Assembly: GCA_031254105.1 (NCBI GenBank)
Contig: JAIRVB010000008.1
Span: 1-59,608 of the forward strand
Source: Chitinispirillales bacterium
Lineage (GTDB): Bacteria > Fibrobacterota > Chitinivibrionia > Chitinivibrionales > Chitinispirillaceae
Length of the DNA: 59,608 bases
Direction of reading: 5' to 3'
The notes under the pieces are model-generated. The model was not told the origin of the DNA. It worked only from the letters and a program-made list of their open reading frames with translations, and did not search any database. Shown piece by piece: positions 49,127 through 58,931 of the stretch. A program made the position numbers and the translations under genes. Position 1 is the stretch's first letter. The number at the start of each line of letters is the position of its first letter.

Positions 49127-50530
49127 ATGATAAATACTAATCTTGACAATATTAAGAATGTCGCGCCGGCCAGGGTTGCTGTCATCGGGGCAGCCAAAAG
49201 CGGAATCGCGGCCGCAAAGTACTTTCATTCAAGAGGTGCAGGCGTTTTGCTGAGCGATAGCTGCAGCCGTGAACGTCTTGATGAGGTGATGCGCGATAAT
49301 GGTTTGGGTGATATTGAAAGTGAAGCCGGCGCACACAGTGAAAAGGTGCTTGAAAGTGATCTGATAATTCTTTCACCGGGAGTTTGCAGTGATATTGACA
49401 TACTCAAAAGTGCTGCGGTGAGAGGGATACCCGTGTGGTCTGAGATGGAACTTGGATTTCGGGTGTCAAGCGCGCCGTTTCTTGCGGTAACAGGCTCTTC
49501 AGGCAAAAGCACAACTGTTTCACTTTTGGGATCAGCGATGAGATTTGCCGGTTTTGATGCTGTTGTGGCTGGAAATATCGGTTTGCCGGTTATCAGCGTC
49601 ACTCCTGATCTTGTTGGTGAAAAAGCGGTGGTTATTGCGGAAGTGTCAAGTTTTCAACTTGAAACGGTTGAGCGTTTCAAACCAAAGGCTGCCGCGGTGA
49701 TCAACTTGATGAAAAATCATCTTGACCGTTACAAGAACGAACTGGAGTATTACAACGCGAAAAAACGGATCGTTGAGAACTTGACTTTTCAGGAATTTTT
49801 GGTTTTAAATATGGATGATTCCATCCTTAACGGATGGGCGAAGGAGTTTTCGTCAAAAACAAAAATTGTTATGTTTGGCCATCAAGATAATGGTAGCGAT
49901 TGCGTATTTCTTTCAGATCAAAGTATCCGGTACAGATTCAATGGAAAAACAGGCGTTATACTTGATGATGTTGGAAAAATGAAACTTGGCGGAAAGCATA
50001 ACTATATAAATGCGTGCGCAGCCGGCGCTATGGCGCTTTGCGGCGGAGCAGATCCCGACCGCATCGCTTTGGGGTTGTGTGATTTTAGCGGATTGCCTCA
50101 CAGGCTTGAGTATGTGGCTGATATTGACGGAGTTGCGTTTTATAATGACAGCAAGTCAACAACAGCCGAATCAATTGAATGCGCTGTGACCGCTTTCAAT
50201 TCAAAAGTGCATCTTATCGCGGGCGGTAAAGATAAGGGTTGTGATTTTTCTGTGATAAAAGACGCGGTACGCGCTAATGTAAAGAGTATAGCGTTGATTG
50301 GAGAAGCTGCTGACAGAATGTTTTCGCAGCTTGACGGACTTGTTCCTGTTTCTAAGGCTGCTGATCTTCAAGAAGCAATTGGTAAAGCGTTTAGAAGCGC
50401 GGTTAAAGGCGAGAAGGTGATTTTCTCTCCCGGATGTTCAAGTTTTGATATGTTTCGCAACTTTGAGCACCGCGGTGAGGTGTTCAGAGATACTGTGAAA
50501 AATTTCGCGTCACGAAAGGCGGCTGTTTAG
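49127..50530 (+). CDS. murD: UDP-MurNAc-L-alanine:D-glutamate ligase MurD
   Basis: A 467-aa Mur ligase. VAVIGAAKSGIAAAKYFHSR is the N-terminal Rossmann motif; VTGSSGKSTTVSLLGSAM is the ATP loop, here GSSGKST rather than the usual G-T-N-G-K-(S/T)-T; LEYVADIDGVAFYNDSKSTT and LIAGGKDKGCDFS are diagnostic for MurD. It adds D-Glu to UDP-MurNAc-L-Ala. It overlaps ftsW by one base (TAGTG). Confidence 0.95.
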   Translation: MINTNLDNIKNVAPARVAVIGAAKSGIAAAKYFHSRGAGVLLSDSCSRERLDEVMRDNGLGDIESEAGAHSEKVLESDLIILSPGVCSDIDILKSAAVRGIPVWSEMELGFRVSSAPFLAVTGSSGKSTTVSLLGSAMRFAGFDAVVAGNIGLPVISVTPDLVGEKAVVIAEVSSFQLETVERFKPKAAAVINLMKNHLDRYKNELEYYNAKKRIVENLTFQEFLVLNMDDSILNGWAKEFSSKTKIVMFGHQDNGSDCVFLSDQSIRYRFNGKTGVILDDVGKMKLGGKHNYINACAAGAMALCGGADPDRIALGLCDFSGLPHRLEYVADIDGVAFYNDSKSTTAESIECAVTAFNSKVHLIAGGKDKGCDFSVIKDAVRANVKSIALIGEAADRMFSQLDGLVPVSKAADLQEAIGKAFRSAVKGEKVIFSPGCSSFDMFRNFEHRGEVFRDTVKNFASRKAAV

Positions 50531-51666
50531 TGACAGGCAGGTACGGCAAAATGGATATGTGGCTGTTAATAGCCTCCCTTTCTCTGCTTGGGTTAGGGAT
50601 TGTACTTGTGTACAGCTCCTCGTTTGCCATGGCGCAGAAGAACTTTGGCGGAGCCGACTTTTTTCTGTTTCGTCAAATGACACGCGCGTTTCTGGCTATT
50701 ATTTGTCTTATGATTTTTATAAATGTCGATTATCACTTTTGGGGTAAGTATAGCGGGATTCTGTTTATTATTGCTGTGTGTCTGCTTCTGTATGTGCTTT
50801 TTCTTCCTGATAGTTATGCGATTAAGGGGGCGAAGCGCTGGATTACAATCGCGGGGATAAGGTTTCAGGTTTCCGATTTTGCGCGTATGGCTCTTGTTCT
50901 TCTTTTGGCCAAAAAGTGCAGTGAGGCAAGCGCTGATTTCAGCAACTGGAAATCTCTGATTCCTCATTATATACGTATCGGAATTATTTGCGGACTTGTA
51001 GTTATGGAGCCTGATTTTTCAACATGTATCATTATTGCCGCGACCGCGTTTGGGATGCTTTTTATGTCCGGCGCCAAAGTGGTTCATATTATGGGAACAG
51101 CTGCCATGATGATTCCTGTTGCGATACTTTTAGTGTTGAGAACCCCCTATAGAATGCTGCGTGTTGTCAGCTTTCTTAACTTTTCGGAGCGGCGTGAGGA
51201 TATAGGGTATCAGGTTTATCAATCTTTAGTGGGGCTTGGGCGCGGAGGCATGTTTGGCGTCGGTCTTGGCAAAGGGGAGCAAAAATATTTTTATTTGCCA
51301 GAGCCGCATACTGATTTTATTCTCTCTGTTTTAGGTGAGGAGTTTGGATTTGTGGGTATAATGGCTGTCTTTGCTGTTTTTGCGTTTATTATTTACAGAG
51401 GAATGCGCATAGCTCTTAATGCTCCCGACCGTATGGGGCAGCTCATTGCGTTTGGATTTACGTTTGTAATCGCGCTTTATGTTCTGATTCATTCCTCTGT
51501 TGTTACCGGACTTGTTCCTCCGACCGGAATACCGATGCCTTTTCTGAGTTACGGCGGAATGAGTCTCATTTTTACAATGTGCAGTATGGGCATTTTACTT
51601 AATATATCAAGTCAGTCTAAGCAGGGTTCCCATTTACGCGGAATTGATGGGCGGGTGCGTATGTAG
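50530..51666 (+). CDS. ftsW: SEDS glycosyltransferase FtsW
   Basis: A 378-aa polytopic membrane protein with about ten hydrophobic segments. The SEDS signatures GAKRWITIAGIRFQVSDFAR, the extracytoplasmic loop YQVYQSLVGLGRGGMFGVGL, then PEPHTDFILSVLGEEFGFVG and PPTGIPMPFLSYGGMSLI are all present. It polymerises lipid II into septal glycan with FtsI. Start GTG 50530. murG, which normally follows, is absent: the next 60 bases are AT-rich non-coding and murC comes next. Confidence 0.94.
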   Translation: MTGRYGKMDMWLLIASLSLLGLGIVLVYSSSFAMAQKNFGGADFFLFRQMTRAFLAIICLMIFINVDYHFWGKYSGILFIIAVCLLLYVLFLPDSYAIKGAKRWITIAGIRFQVSDFARMALVLLLAKKCSEASADFSNWKSLIPHYIRIGIICGLVVMEPDFSTCIIIAATAFGMLFMSGAKVVHIMGTAAMMIPVAILLVLRTPYRMLRVVSFLNFSERREDIGYQVYQSLVGLGRGGMFGVGLGKGEQKYFYLPEPHTDFILSVLGEEFGFVGIMAVFAVFAFIIYRGMRIALNAPDRMGQLIAFGFTFVIALYVLIHSSVVTGLVPPTGIPMPFLSYGGMSLIFTMCSMGILLNISSQSKQGSHLRGIDGRVRM

Positions 51667-51788
51667 GCGGGAAAAATTACAAACTATAATATAAAATGTA
51701 CAAATGAGATCAATAAAAATTACAAATGCAATATGAAAGTAGTTTAATGGGTAATTTTGCTGGGATAACGAATGGGACATGCACAGGT

Positions 51789-53162
51789 ATGATCACTATC
51801 AAAAAAATTCATATGGTGGGAATTGGCGGGGCTGGGATGAGTCCGTTGGCTGAGGCGCTTTTGTCGCGCGGTCACAGTATAACTGGCAGTGACCGCATAC
51901 CATCAGTCTCAACACATCACCTTGAGGAGCTTGGCGTAAAGATTCAGTATACCCATGAACCGTTTTTTGTGAGGGACGCAGATCTGCTTGTGTATTCTAG
52001 CGCTGTTAAGGAGGATAATCCTGAGCGTGTCTATGCCGCTGAGAATGGAATTCCTGAGTTAAGAAGGGCGGAGGTTCTGGGCGATCTCATGAAATCTAAT
52101 TTTACTATATGTATATCAGGAACTCATGGAAAAACGACTACGACTTCACTTGTCGGAACTGTGCTGACCGATGCGAACGTTTCTCCTACGGTTCTTGTCG
52201 GGGGGATGTTTAAAAATAGCGGTTCTCACGCGATCATAGGGAGAGGCGGAGTTATTGTCGCTGAGGCCGATGAATATGACAGATCTTTTCTGGCTATGTA
52301 TCCGTCAATTGTCGTCATAACCAATATTGAGGCCGATCATCTTGACTGTTATAAAGATATTGATGACATTAAGGATACATTTATACAGTTTACGGAGAGA
52401 GTGCCTTTTGACGGCGCTGTTATCGCCTGTATTGATGATAATGGCGTTAAGGATGTTTTGCCGAAGATCCGCAGAACTGTTGTGACATATGGTGTAGATT
52501 CAAAAGCTGATTATATGGCAAGCGCTGTCAGATTTGAAAAAGGGGTTACTGTATTTGATGTTTCATATAAGGGGAAGAATCTCGGAAGCGTTAAAATATC
52601 GCTTCCCGGAATGCATAATGTTAAAAATGTTCTGGCTGCCCTGGTCGTTGCATGCGAAACCGGAATTGAGTTTACGGAAGCCGCTCAGAGTGTTTCCCGC
52701 TTTCAGGGCGTTAAAAGAAGATTTGAGATTATTGGCAGTGTAAATGGGATTACAATTGTTGATGATTACGCTCATCATCCGGGTGAAATAAGCGCAACTC
52801 TTGATGCTGCGCGTAAATGCGGCTACAAGCGTATCTGTGCGGTGTTTCAGCCGCATCTGTATTCCCGTACCCGTGATTTTTTAAACCAATTTGCTGAAAC
52901 GTTAAGCGGAGCTGATTTAGTTATTGTAACAGACATTTACAAATCGCGGGAACAGCCAATACCCGGTATAAACGCAAAGAGTATTGTCGACATAATAAAT
53001 AATAATGGTGAGTCAACGGCATTGTATGTACATGACAAGAAAGATATCGCCGGTAGTTTATCAGAAAAGCTTACTGAAGGGGATTTGGTGATTTTTATGG
53101 GAGCTGGGGATATTTGGGAAACGGCTCACGATTTTGCTAAAGGGAACAGAGCGAATGGCTAA
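51789..53162 (+). CDS. murC: UDP-MurNAc:L-alanine ligase MurC
   Basis: A 457-aa Mur ligase. IKKIHMVGIGGAGMSPLAEA is the start of the family; CISGTHGKTTTTSLVG is the ATP loop; VAEADEYDRSFLAMYPSI, NIEADHLDCYKDIDDI and VDDYAHHPGEISATLDAAR follow. It adds L-Ala to UDP-MurNAc. An upstream ATG at 51726 would add 21 residues not seen in the family; ATG 51789 begins the conserved part, though its ribosome site is poor, and ATG 51747 remains possible. Confidence 0.92.
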   Translation: MITIKKIHMVGIGGAGMSPLAEALLSRGHSITGSDRIPSVSTHHLEELGVKIQYTHEPFFVRDADLLVYSSAVKEDNPERVYAAENGIPELRRAEVLGDLMKSNFTICISGTHGKTTTTSLVGTVLTDANVSPTVLVGGMFKNSGSHAIIGRGGVIVAEADEYDRSFLAMYPSIVVITNIEADHLDCYKDIDDIKDTFIQFTERVPFDGAVIACIDDNGVKDVLPKIRRTVVTYGVDSKADYMASAVRFEKGVTVFDVSYKGKNLGSVKISLPGMHNVKNVLAALVVACETGIEFTEAAQSVSRFQGVKRRFEIIGSVNGITIVDDYAHHPGEISATLDAARKCGYKRICAVFQPHLYSRTRDFLNQFAETLSGADLVIVTDIYKSREQPIPGINAKSIVDIINNNGESTALYVHDKKDIAGSLSEKLTEGDLVIFMGAGDIWETAHDFAKGNRANG

Positions 53163-53967
53163 ACGTATTGGAGCTAACCGCAGGAAAGCAATGGCGGAGC
53201 AGCGTAAGTACAAACCGCGCCGCGCAAGGAAATTTGCGGGAGTTTTTGCTGTGACGCTGCTCATCGCGGCTGCCGGGTTTGCGGCATACACGTATGGCTC
53301 CGCGGTTTCCACACATATTACTGAAGCGGTTAAATCGAATTTTAAGTATAATAAGGAGCTGTATACAGAGTATCAGATAGTAAACTGCGGCAAGAATAAC
53401 GAAAGCCTGCTTAAGGCTGCCATTGACTCTTTATTAAAGTTTGATTCACTTTCTCTTAAGCGGGATGATGTTTTTAAGGCCGCTCTTGTGATTCCTGAAA
53501 TAGAGAGAGTGAACATCAGGAAAACGCGGGACAAAAGAACATTGATAAAAGTTATAGAACGCACACCTGTCGCCCTTGTTCAGGATGGAAGTATCTGGCT
53601 TGTTGATAAGAACGGAGTGCGTTTCGCGGTAATGCCCGGCCAGTATTATGATTTGCCCCTTTTAAGTTTTGGCGGTGCAAATCTGAGCGATACCGTAGGG
53701 CTTGAAATGTTTAACGCAATCAAAAAAACGGCAAGAAATCTCGGAAATACTTTCTTTAAACAGATCTCTCAGATCGGTTTCAGTGACAGCGGGAGTATCA
53801 GTCTGATTTTTAAATCAGGGCATACAGAGTACACTATAGGTTCTGAAAATATAGAGGAGAGATTGGCGCGTGTAAAAAAAGTCAAGGAGCGGCTGCAGGA
53901 GGAGAATAGAGATCCCGCGCGGATAGATTTGAGATACCGCAGTCTGGCGGTTGTCTCCATGTTGTGA
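53155..53967 (+). CDS. ftsQ: Cell-division protein FtsQ
   Basis: A 270-aa bitopic protein: basic cytoplasmic N-terminus (MAKRIGANRRKAMAEQRKYK), a membrane helix (~30-48, FAGVFAVTLLIAAAGFAAY), a POTRA domain (~65-135, IVNCGKNNESLLKAAIDSLL, IRKTRDKRTLIKVIERTPVA) and the FtsQ beta domain (~140-270). It links FtsL/FtsB to the ring. ATG 53155 overlaps the murC stop and begins the basic stretch; the upstream TTG frame start at 53134 is less likely. Confidence 0.9.
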   Translation: MAKRIGANRRKAMAEQRKYKPRRARKFAGVFAVTLLIAAAGFAAYTYGSAVSTHITEAVKSNFKYNKELYTEYQIVNCGKNNESLLKAAIDSLLKFDSLSLKRDDVFKAALVIPEIERVNIRKTRDKRTLIKVIERTPVALVQDGSIWLVDKNGVRFAVMPGQYYDLPLLSFGGANLSDTVGLEMFNAIKKTARNLGNTFFKQISQIGFSDSGSISLIFKSGHTEYTIGSENIEERLARVKKVKERLQEENRDPARIDLRYRSLAVVSML

Positions 53968-54025
53968 TAGTCAGTGCGTAAAGAGTGCGAATAGTTTTTG
54001 GATAGTAAATAAAAGGGGGTAGGGT

Positions 54026-55258
54026 GTGGAAAGCAGAATGTTTGTAGGCCTTGACATCGGAACGACAAAGGTAGCCTGTATCATTACTGAACTTGTAGAG
54101 AACGGTGAACTTAAGGTCATAGGCGTTGGCATAAGTCCATCGGATGGACTGCGAAAGGGCGCTGTTGTTGACATTGGTAAAACTGTAAGTTCTATAAAAA
54201 AAGCTGTTGAAGAAGCTGAACTTATGGCAGGGGTGGATGTTGACGCGGTTTGGGTAGGCATTGCCGGAAACCATATAAAAGATATAAACAGCAGCGCCGT
54301 CGTTACTATAAACAAAGAGGTCACGCAGGAAGATATCGACAGAGTAATTAACACGGCAAAAGCGGTGAATACCTCTACAGACCGAGAAATTCTTCATGTC
54401 ATTCCTCAGGAGTTTATTGTTGACACTCAGAGAGGGATCAAAAATCCGCTTGGAATGTGCGGTGTAAGACTTGAAACCAAAATCCACATCATTACAGGCG
54501 CGATCGCAAGCGCTCAGAACATAATGAAATGTGTGGAAGACGCTGGACTAAAGGTGATCGATCTGGTACTTGAACCTCTTGCTTCAGGCTATGCGGTGCT
54601 TGAGAAGGATGAGAAGGAGCTTGGGGTGGCATTGATTGACATCGGCGGCGGAACAACTGATATTGCTATTTACTTTGATGATTGCATACGTCATTCCGCG
54701 GTTGTAGGGTTTGGCGGAAGAAACGTAACAAAAGATATCGCGATGGGCCTTCACACTCCGGTTGAAAAAGCGGAAGAGATAAAGAAGGTGCATGGTTGCG
54801 CTTATCTGCCTCTCTTAAGAGGAAATGAGTACCTCACGGTGCCCGGGGGGCTTGGCGGTCAGACCGACCGTGAGGTCTCCCGCGAGGTTCTTGTAAGTAT
54901 TATTGAACCGCGCGTAGAAGAGATTCTGTCACACGCGTTAAAAGAGATCAAAAGAACTGAGTATGCCGAGATGCTGGGAGCGGGTGTTGTGCTTACCGGC
55001 GGGGGCTCTTTAATGGAAGGGGTAAAAGATAAAGCGGAAAGCATCTTTCAGATGCCTGTCAAGCTTGGAGTCCCGACTCGCATAGGAGGTCTTACCGATG
55101 TAGCCAGATCACCTGTTCACGCTACGGGAATAGGCTTGTGCATGTACGCCGCGGACTCATACTCCGGTGACAAAAAGGGGAAAAAAACCAGCGGCGCAGA
55201 CGGAGGATACCGCCGCGCAATAGACAAAATGATCTCATGGGCAAAGGAATTTTTTTAG
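54026..55258 (+). CDS. ftsA: Cell-division actin-like protein FtsA
   Basis: A 410-aa actin-fold ATPase that tethers FtsZ to the membrane. MFVGLDIGTTKVACIITE is the phosphate-1 loop; GVALIDIGGGTTDIAIYFDD the phosphate-2 loop; the 1C domain (~82-160) holds HVIPQEFIVDTQRGIKNPLG; GAGVVLTGGGSLMEGV is the adenosine site. The C-terminal RAIDKMISWAKEFF is an amphipathic membrane helix. GTG start with GGGGGTAGGG just before. Confidence 0.95.
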   Translation: MESRMFVGLDIGTTKVACIITELVENGELKVIGVGISPSDGLRKGAVVDIGKTVSSIKKAVEEAELMAGVDVDAVWVGIAGNHIKDINSSAVVTINKEVTQEDIDRVINTAKAVNTSTDREILHVIPQEFIVDTQRGIKNPLGMCGVRLETKIHIITGAIASAQNIMKCVEDAGLKVIDLVLEPLASGYAVLEKDEKELGVALIDIGGGTTDIAIYFDDCIRHSAVVGFGGRNVTKDIAMGLHTPVEKAEEIKKVHGCAYLPLLRGNEYLTVPGGLGGQTDREVSREVLVSIIEPRVEEILSHALKEIKRTEYAEMLGAGVVLTGGGSLMEGVKDKAESIFQMPVKLGVPTRIGGLTDVARSPVHATGIGLCMYAADSYSGDKKGKKTSGADGGYRRAIDKMISWAKEFF

Positions 55259-55305
55259 TAATGATCATAGGGGCGCGGGGAGTATGCCGCGTCCCGTTCC
55301 CGTAG

Positions 55306-55326
55306 GGAACGGCCGGCGGCCGTTCC
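55306..55326. repeat. Dispersed palindrome, GGAACG type, copy 2
   Basis: GGAACGGCC-GGC-GGCCGTTCC after GTAG, in the 168-bp gap between ftsA and ftsZ; it matches the copy at 30082 with compensatory base-pair changes. Confidence 0.65.
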
Positions 55327-55352
55327 GTTGGCTGCATCAATAATTGTTGTAA

Positions 55353-55372
55353 GGGCGCGATTTATCGCGCCC
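55353..55372. repeat. Dispersed palindrome GGGCGCGA..TCGCGCCC, copy 2
   Basis: A perfect 8-bp stem with TTTA loop, 27 bases after the previous palindrome and about 55 bp before the ftsZ start. A related copy is at 46101. Two dispersed palindromes in tandem here could form RNA hairpins that shape ftsA/ftsZ mRNA ratio. Confidence 0.65.
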
Positions 55373-55426
55373 TGTTGAAAGAGAAAAGTTAACATCATAT
55401 TATAACTATCAAACAATGGAGGGGCT

Positions 55427-56812
55427 ATGAAGATTGAGATGGATGAGACTTTCAACGCTGTTGCGAAAATGAAGGTTATCGGTGTTGGGGGAGCGGGTGG
55501 TAACGCTGTCAACCGTATGGTTGACGCCGGCCTTACGGGCGTTGAGTTCATAGCTGTCAATACCGATGCGATGGCGCTTGACAATAACCGCGCTCCTACG
55601 CGTATTCAGGCTGGTGAGAAGTTGACAAAAGGCCTTGGAGCGGGCGCTAATCCTGAAGTTGGCCGTCAGGCGATGGAAGAGAGCAGAGATAAAATAAAAG
55701 AGGTTCTGGTCGGCGCGGATATGGTGTTTATCACAGCTGGTATGGGCGGCGGCACTGGGACAGGCGGAGCCGCTGTTGTAGCTGAAATCGCCAGGGAACT
55801 TGACATACTCACTGTCGCCATAGTAACCCGTCCATTTCTGTTTGAAGGCCGCGTACGCGATAAGAACGCCAGAAAGGGAATTGACGATCTGAGAAGAAGT
55901 GTGGATACCATAATCGTTATTCCCAATCAGAAACTGCTTTCGATCGCAAATAAAAACACATCGTTGATTGATGCTTTTAAAACCGCCGATGATGTGCTTT
56001 ATCATGGAACAAAAGGTATCTCGGATCTTATCTCTGTACATGGCACCGTTAACCTTGACTTCGCTGATGTTAAAACAATCATGAAAGGCATGGGAGACGC
56101 GCTGATGGGTACCGGTGAGGCTGAGGGCGATAACCGCGCTGTAATGGCTGCTGAAACCGCGATTCACAGCCCGCTGCTTGACGATATATCCATAGCCGGA
56201 GCGCGCGGTATTCTCATCAATATCACAGGCGATGAAGAGATGGGTATGTACGATGTGGCTGCCGCTACTGAGGTTATTAATAAGGCGGTTGGGGAGAACA
56301 CAGAAACCAATATCATATTCGGCGCTGTCAATGATCCCTCCATGAAAGGCAAAATACGCATTACTGTAGTTGCCACAGGCTTTAACACCGAACATATCGA
56401 AAGATTAAAAGAAGAACGCAATTCCGGCGGTATGAAATTAACGATTCCCTCACGTGAAAAACAGGTGGTGCAGGAAGCTCTTAATTTACAAACAGCAGAG
56501 CCTCAGGCCCCCAGGTCTTCCGCTGAAGCTGTAATTATCGCGCAGACCCCGCACCAGTCAGCCGCAAGTGAACACAGCGCAGCGGCGCGCCATGCTCCTC
56601 AAAGCCAGCTTGCCGCTGAGCCGGGCGCCGCTCCCGTCAAAAAAACGGAAGCATTTAAAGGCCCGGGCTTTGACGGCAAATATAATCCGGCATGGGTTTC
56701 GCGCGGGAATCATTACGATGTAGGCGCATATTCTCCAAAATTTTCAGGCCTGCCATACGGCAGTGACGATCTGGACGATGTGCCCACATTCCTCAGAAAA
56801 CAGCAGCAGTAG
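55427..56812 (+). CDS. ftsZ: Cell-division GTPase FtsZ
   Basis: A 461-aa tubulin homologue that forms the division ring. [20 protein letters not shown] is the N-terminal nucleotide site; GGGTGTG (107-113) the tubulin signature; [17 protein letters not shown] and the T7 loop [11 protein letters not shown] follow. After ~340 comes a long variable linker rich in Ala/Pro/Gln, then the conserved tail [15 protein letters not shown], which binds FtsA. GGAGGGG before the ATG is a strong ribosome site. Last gene of the operon. Confidence 0.97.
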   Translation: MKIEMDETFNAVAKMKVIGVGGAGGNAVNRMVDAGLTGVEFIAVNTDAMALDNNRAPTRIQAGEKLTKGLGAGANPEVGRQAMEESRDKIKEVLVGADMVFITAGMGGGTGTGGAAVVAEIARELDILTVAIVTRPFLFEGRVRDKNARKGIDDLRRSVDTIIVIPNQKLLSIANKNTSLIDAFKTADDVLYHGTKGISDLISVHGTVNLDFADVKTIMKGMGDALMGTGEAEGDNRAVMAAETAIHSPLLDDISIAGARGILINITGDEEMGMYDVAAATEVINKAVGENTETNIIFGAVNDPSMKGKIRITVVATGFNTEHIERLKEERNSGGMKLTIPSREKQVVQEALNLQTAEPQAPRSSAEAVIIAQTPHQSAASEHSAAARHAPQSQLAAEPGAAPVKKTEAFKGPGFDGKYNPAWVSRGNHYDVGAYSPKFSGLPYGSDDLDDVPTFLRKQQQ

Positions 56813-56880
56813 TTTTTAGTAGTGATAGTAGGGGTGCGGGAGGTATGTGATGTCCTTGCAGTATAGGGTGCGTGTGAGGC

Positions 56881-56911
56881 GGGCGGTTCTGTTACCGCCC
56901 TTATTTTACTT
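56881..56911 (+). terminator. Terminator of the dcw operon
   Basis: GGGCGGT (56881-56887) pairs with ACCGCCC (56894-56900) around TCTGTT, then TTATTTTACTT, about 70 bases after the ftsZ stop. Confidence 0.8.
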
Positions 56912-57048
56912 ATGATCATTGCGGCGCAAAAATCCATTATCCCAGCGAAAGCGGGGGGATTTTAGTGTCTTATGTATGACAACCTTGCGCAGCTGTAACC
57001 TGACATTTCAATATGAACCTTTTGCATCGAGCATCACTGCCAAAAAAA

Positions 57049-57396
57049 TCAGCCTGGAGGCCATTGCATATCACGGCCGCCAAGGATGTGGATGTGCAGG
57101 TGGAATACTGTCTGTCCGGCGCTTGCGCCTGAGTTAACGACTAAACGGTATCCGTTACTGTTAAGGCCTGTGGCGTTTAATGTCTGATGCAGCGCATTCA
57201 TAAGGCCGCAAAGGAGTGTCGGCGCATCATGTTCCGGAATTTCATGTAAGGCGCTGTAGTGTTTTTTGGGGATAACGAGAAAGTGCCATGGAGCCTGAGG
57301 GTTGATGTCGCGTATGACAATAGCTTTTTCATCCTCATAAAGCTTTTCAGCGGGGATCTCTCCCGCGATGATCTTACAAAACAGGCAGCCGCTCAT
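57049..57396 (-). CDS. HIT-family nucleotide hydrolase (HinT-like)
   Basis: A 115-aa protein. CLFCKIIAGEIPAEKLYEDE opens the family with its zinc-type Cys pair; the histidine triad is QTVFHLHIHILGG with His 99, 101 and 103, followed by the C-terminal W-P-P-G. HinT proteins cleave nucleoside phosphoramidates. AAAGGAAT sets the ATG at 57396. Convergent with ftsZ. Confidence 0.93.
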   Translation of the reverse strand: MSGCLFCKIIAGEIPAEKLYEDEKAIVIRDINPQAPWHFLVIPKKHYSALHEIPEHDAPTLLCGLMNALHQTLNATGLNSNGYRLVVNSGASAGQTVFHLHIHILGGRDMQWPPG

Positions 57397-57748
57397 CTTT
57401 ATTCCTTTGAAATGGTGTGGGAATTATGATTTATTATAAGTTATCTTTAAAATAATATTAAGAAAGCCGCTGTATACTAGTTGAAGTTTAAAATAATAAT
57501 GCATAATGCAAAAATAAAAAATGTCAGAACTCAATTACTTCTACATTAGTAAAGTTGAATGACTGTACGGCGGGGGAAATTGTCAACTCTTAAAAGGCAC
57601 GGGAATAGTTTTTGATTAGTAGCGTATGTAGTAGGGGATAAAAACATTTTTGACCTTAGCCGGGCATAGTTGTTATATTTAATAATTTGGGAGCGGCCAT
57701 ATCTTTTGTAATATGTTAAAACCGGCGCAGCTCCTTCTATCATAAATA
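57397..57748. other. Intergenic region with a dispersed-repeat copy
   Basis: About 350 AT-rich bases. AATAATAATGCATAATGCAA (57492-57511) is another copy of the repeat at 12126 and 6429. I see no gene or tRNA. Confidence 0.45.
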
Positions 57749-58801
57749 ATGAGGCGATTTGATATATTTATGAAATTCACCGTTATTTATAAAATTCTGG
57801 TAATAGTTGTTTTTAGTCTGAGCGCAGCGTCGGCTTCTGTGGCTGATATAGATTTTGCGCAGGCTTTCGATCACGATTATCTAAACAACATCGAAGACAG
57901 TACTGACGAAGCTCAGCTTCTTGAGGAAGAGGCGCAGGATTTCAGCTCTCTTTTTGATGATCTGAGTGATGATGATTTCATGGGAATCGACACCACCTAC
58001 GCGTGGAGCAATCACAGAATAAATTCCGGCCGTTTCGATTACCGCACTCTCGGCCCTCAGGATACAATAAAAATCGCGCTTGTCGATTCCGCGCAAAAAA
58101 GGGTTTACACTCACCCCTTTAGCAACTATGTTACGTCAAGGTTCGGTCAGCGCAGGTATCTTTGGCATCACGGTACAGATGTTAAACTCAATACCGGCGA
58201 TACAGTGCGCTGCGCTATGGATGGCATAGTGAGGGTGATTCAGTTTGACAGACGGGGATACGGCAACGTAGTAGTGGTGCGTCACCATAATGGTCTTGAA
58301 ACACTTTACGGTCATCTTTACAGAGTAAAAGTCGAGGTCAACCAGGCTATTAAATCAGGCGATATGGTCGGTCTTGGAGGCAACACCGGGCGTTCCACCG
58401 GAGCTCATCTGCACTTTGAGTTCCGCTATTTTGGGGAACCGTTTAATCCTGAATATATTATTAATTTTCAGAGTTATACGCTCAAAAGCGATACGCTTGT
58501 GTTGACAAGAAATAATTTTGAGTACCTCACCGCTATAAGGCAAACCGTTTATCATACCGTACGCAGGGGGGATACTCTTGGAGCTATCGCCCGGCGCTAC
58601 GGAACTACAGTGAACGCTCTTTGCAGAATGAACGGTATAAGGCCCCGCACTACCCTGAGCTTAGGCAGAAGGCTTGTTGTCCGCACCGGCAAACATATTG
58701 AGCGGGAGCTGACTTTGCAGGTTACGGATCAGGTTATGGACGCAGGGCAGTCAACAGGCGGCGGAGGGGATAGTGAGCAGTTGATATTGAATAGTGAGTG
58801 A
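57749..58801 (+). CDS. Secreted M23 peptidase with LysM domain
   Basis: A 350-aa protein: signal peptide (FTVIYKILVIVVFSLSAASA), an acidic Asp/Glu-rich stretch (~33-80), an M23/LytM domain (~130-245) and a LysM motif (~268-313, VYHTVRRGDTLGAIARRYGT). The zinc ligands are seen: H and D in LWHHGTDVKL, HxH in TGAHLHFEFR, with GNVVVVRHHNGLETLYGHL between. It should cut peptidoglycan cross-bridges in the periplasm, suiting its place near the dcw operon. The first ATG is used; ATG 57770 gives a neater signal peptide and is possible. Confidence 0.88.
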   Translation: MRRFDIFMKFTVIYKILVIVVFSLSAASASVADIDFAQAFDHDYLNNIEDSTDEAQLLEEEAQDFSSLFDDLSDDDFMGIDTTYAWSNHRINSGRFDYRTLGPQDTIKIALVDSAQKRVYTHPFSNYVTSRFGQRRYLWHHGTDVKLNTGDTVRCAMDGIVRVIQFDRRGYGNVVVVRHHNGLETLYGHLYRVKVEVNQAIKSGDMVGLGGNTGRSTGAHLHFEFRYFGEPFNPEYIINFQSYTLKSDTLVLTRNNFEYLTAIRQTVYHTVRRGDTLGAIARRYGTTVNALCRMNGIRPRTTLSLGRRLVVRTGKHIERELTLQVTDQVMDAGQSTGGGGDSEQLILNSE

Positions 58802-58931
58802 TTTTTAGGGCTCAGAACTCAGAAAAAACTTCTGATTAATGATTTGGATTAACGCTGCGGTTATCATTATCAAAGACCCCCTGACTCAGGTCTTTCCTTT
58901 ACCAAGTATTTTCCCTTAAATAATATCCTGA

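Noticed and set aside
51667-51788. A murG remnant between ftsW and murC
   Set aside because: Too short and AT-rich; no murG motif (such as GTGGH) is visible in any frame.
55409-56395. 328-codon minus ORF opposite ftsZ
   Set aside because: A known type of artefact: antisense open frame over a highly biased, conserved gene; FtsZ on the plus strand is unambiguous.
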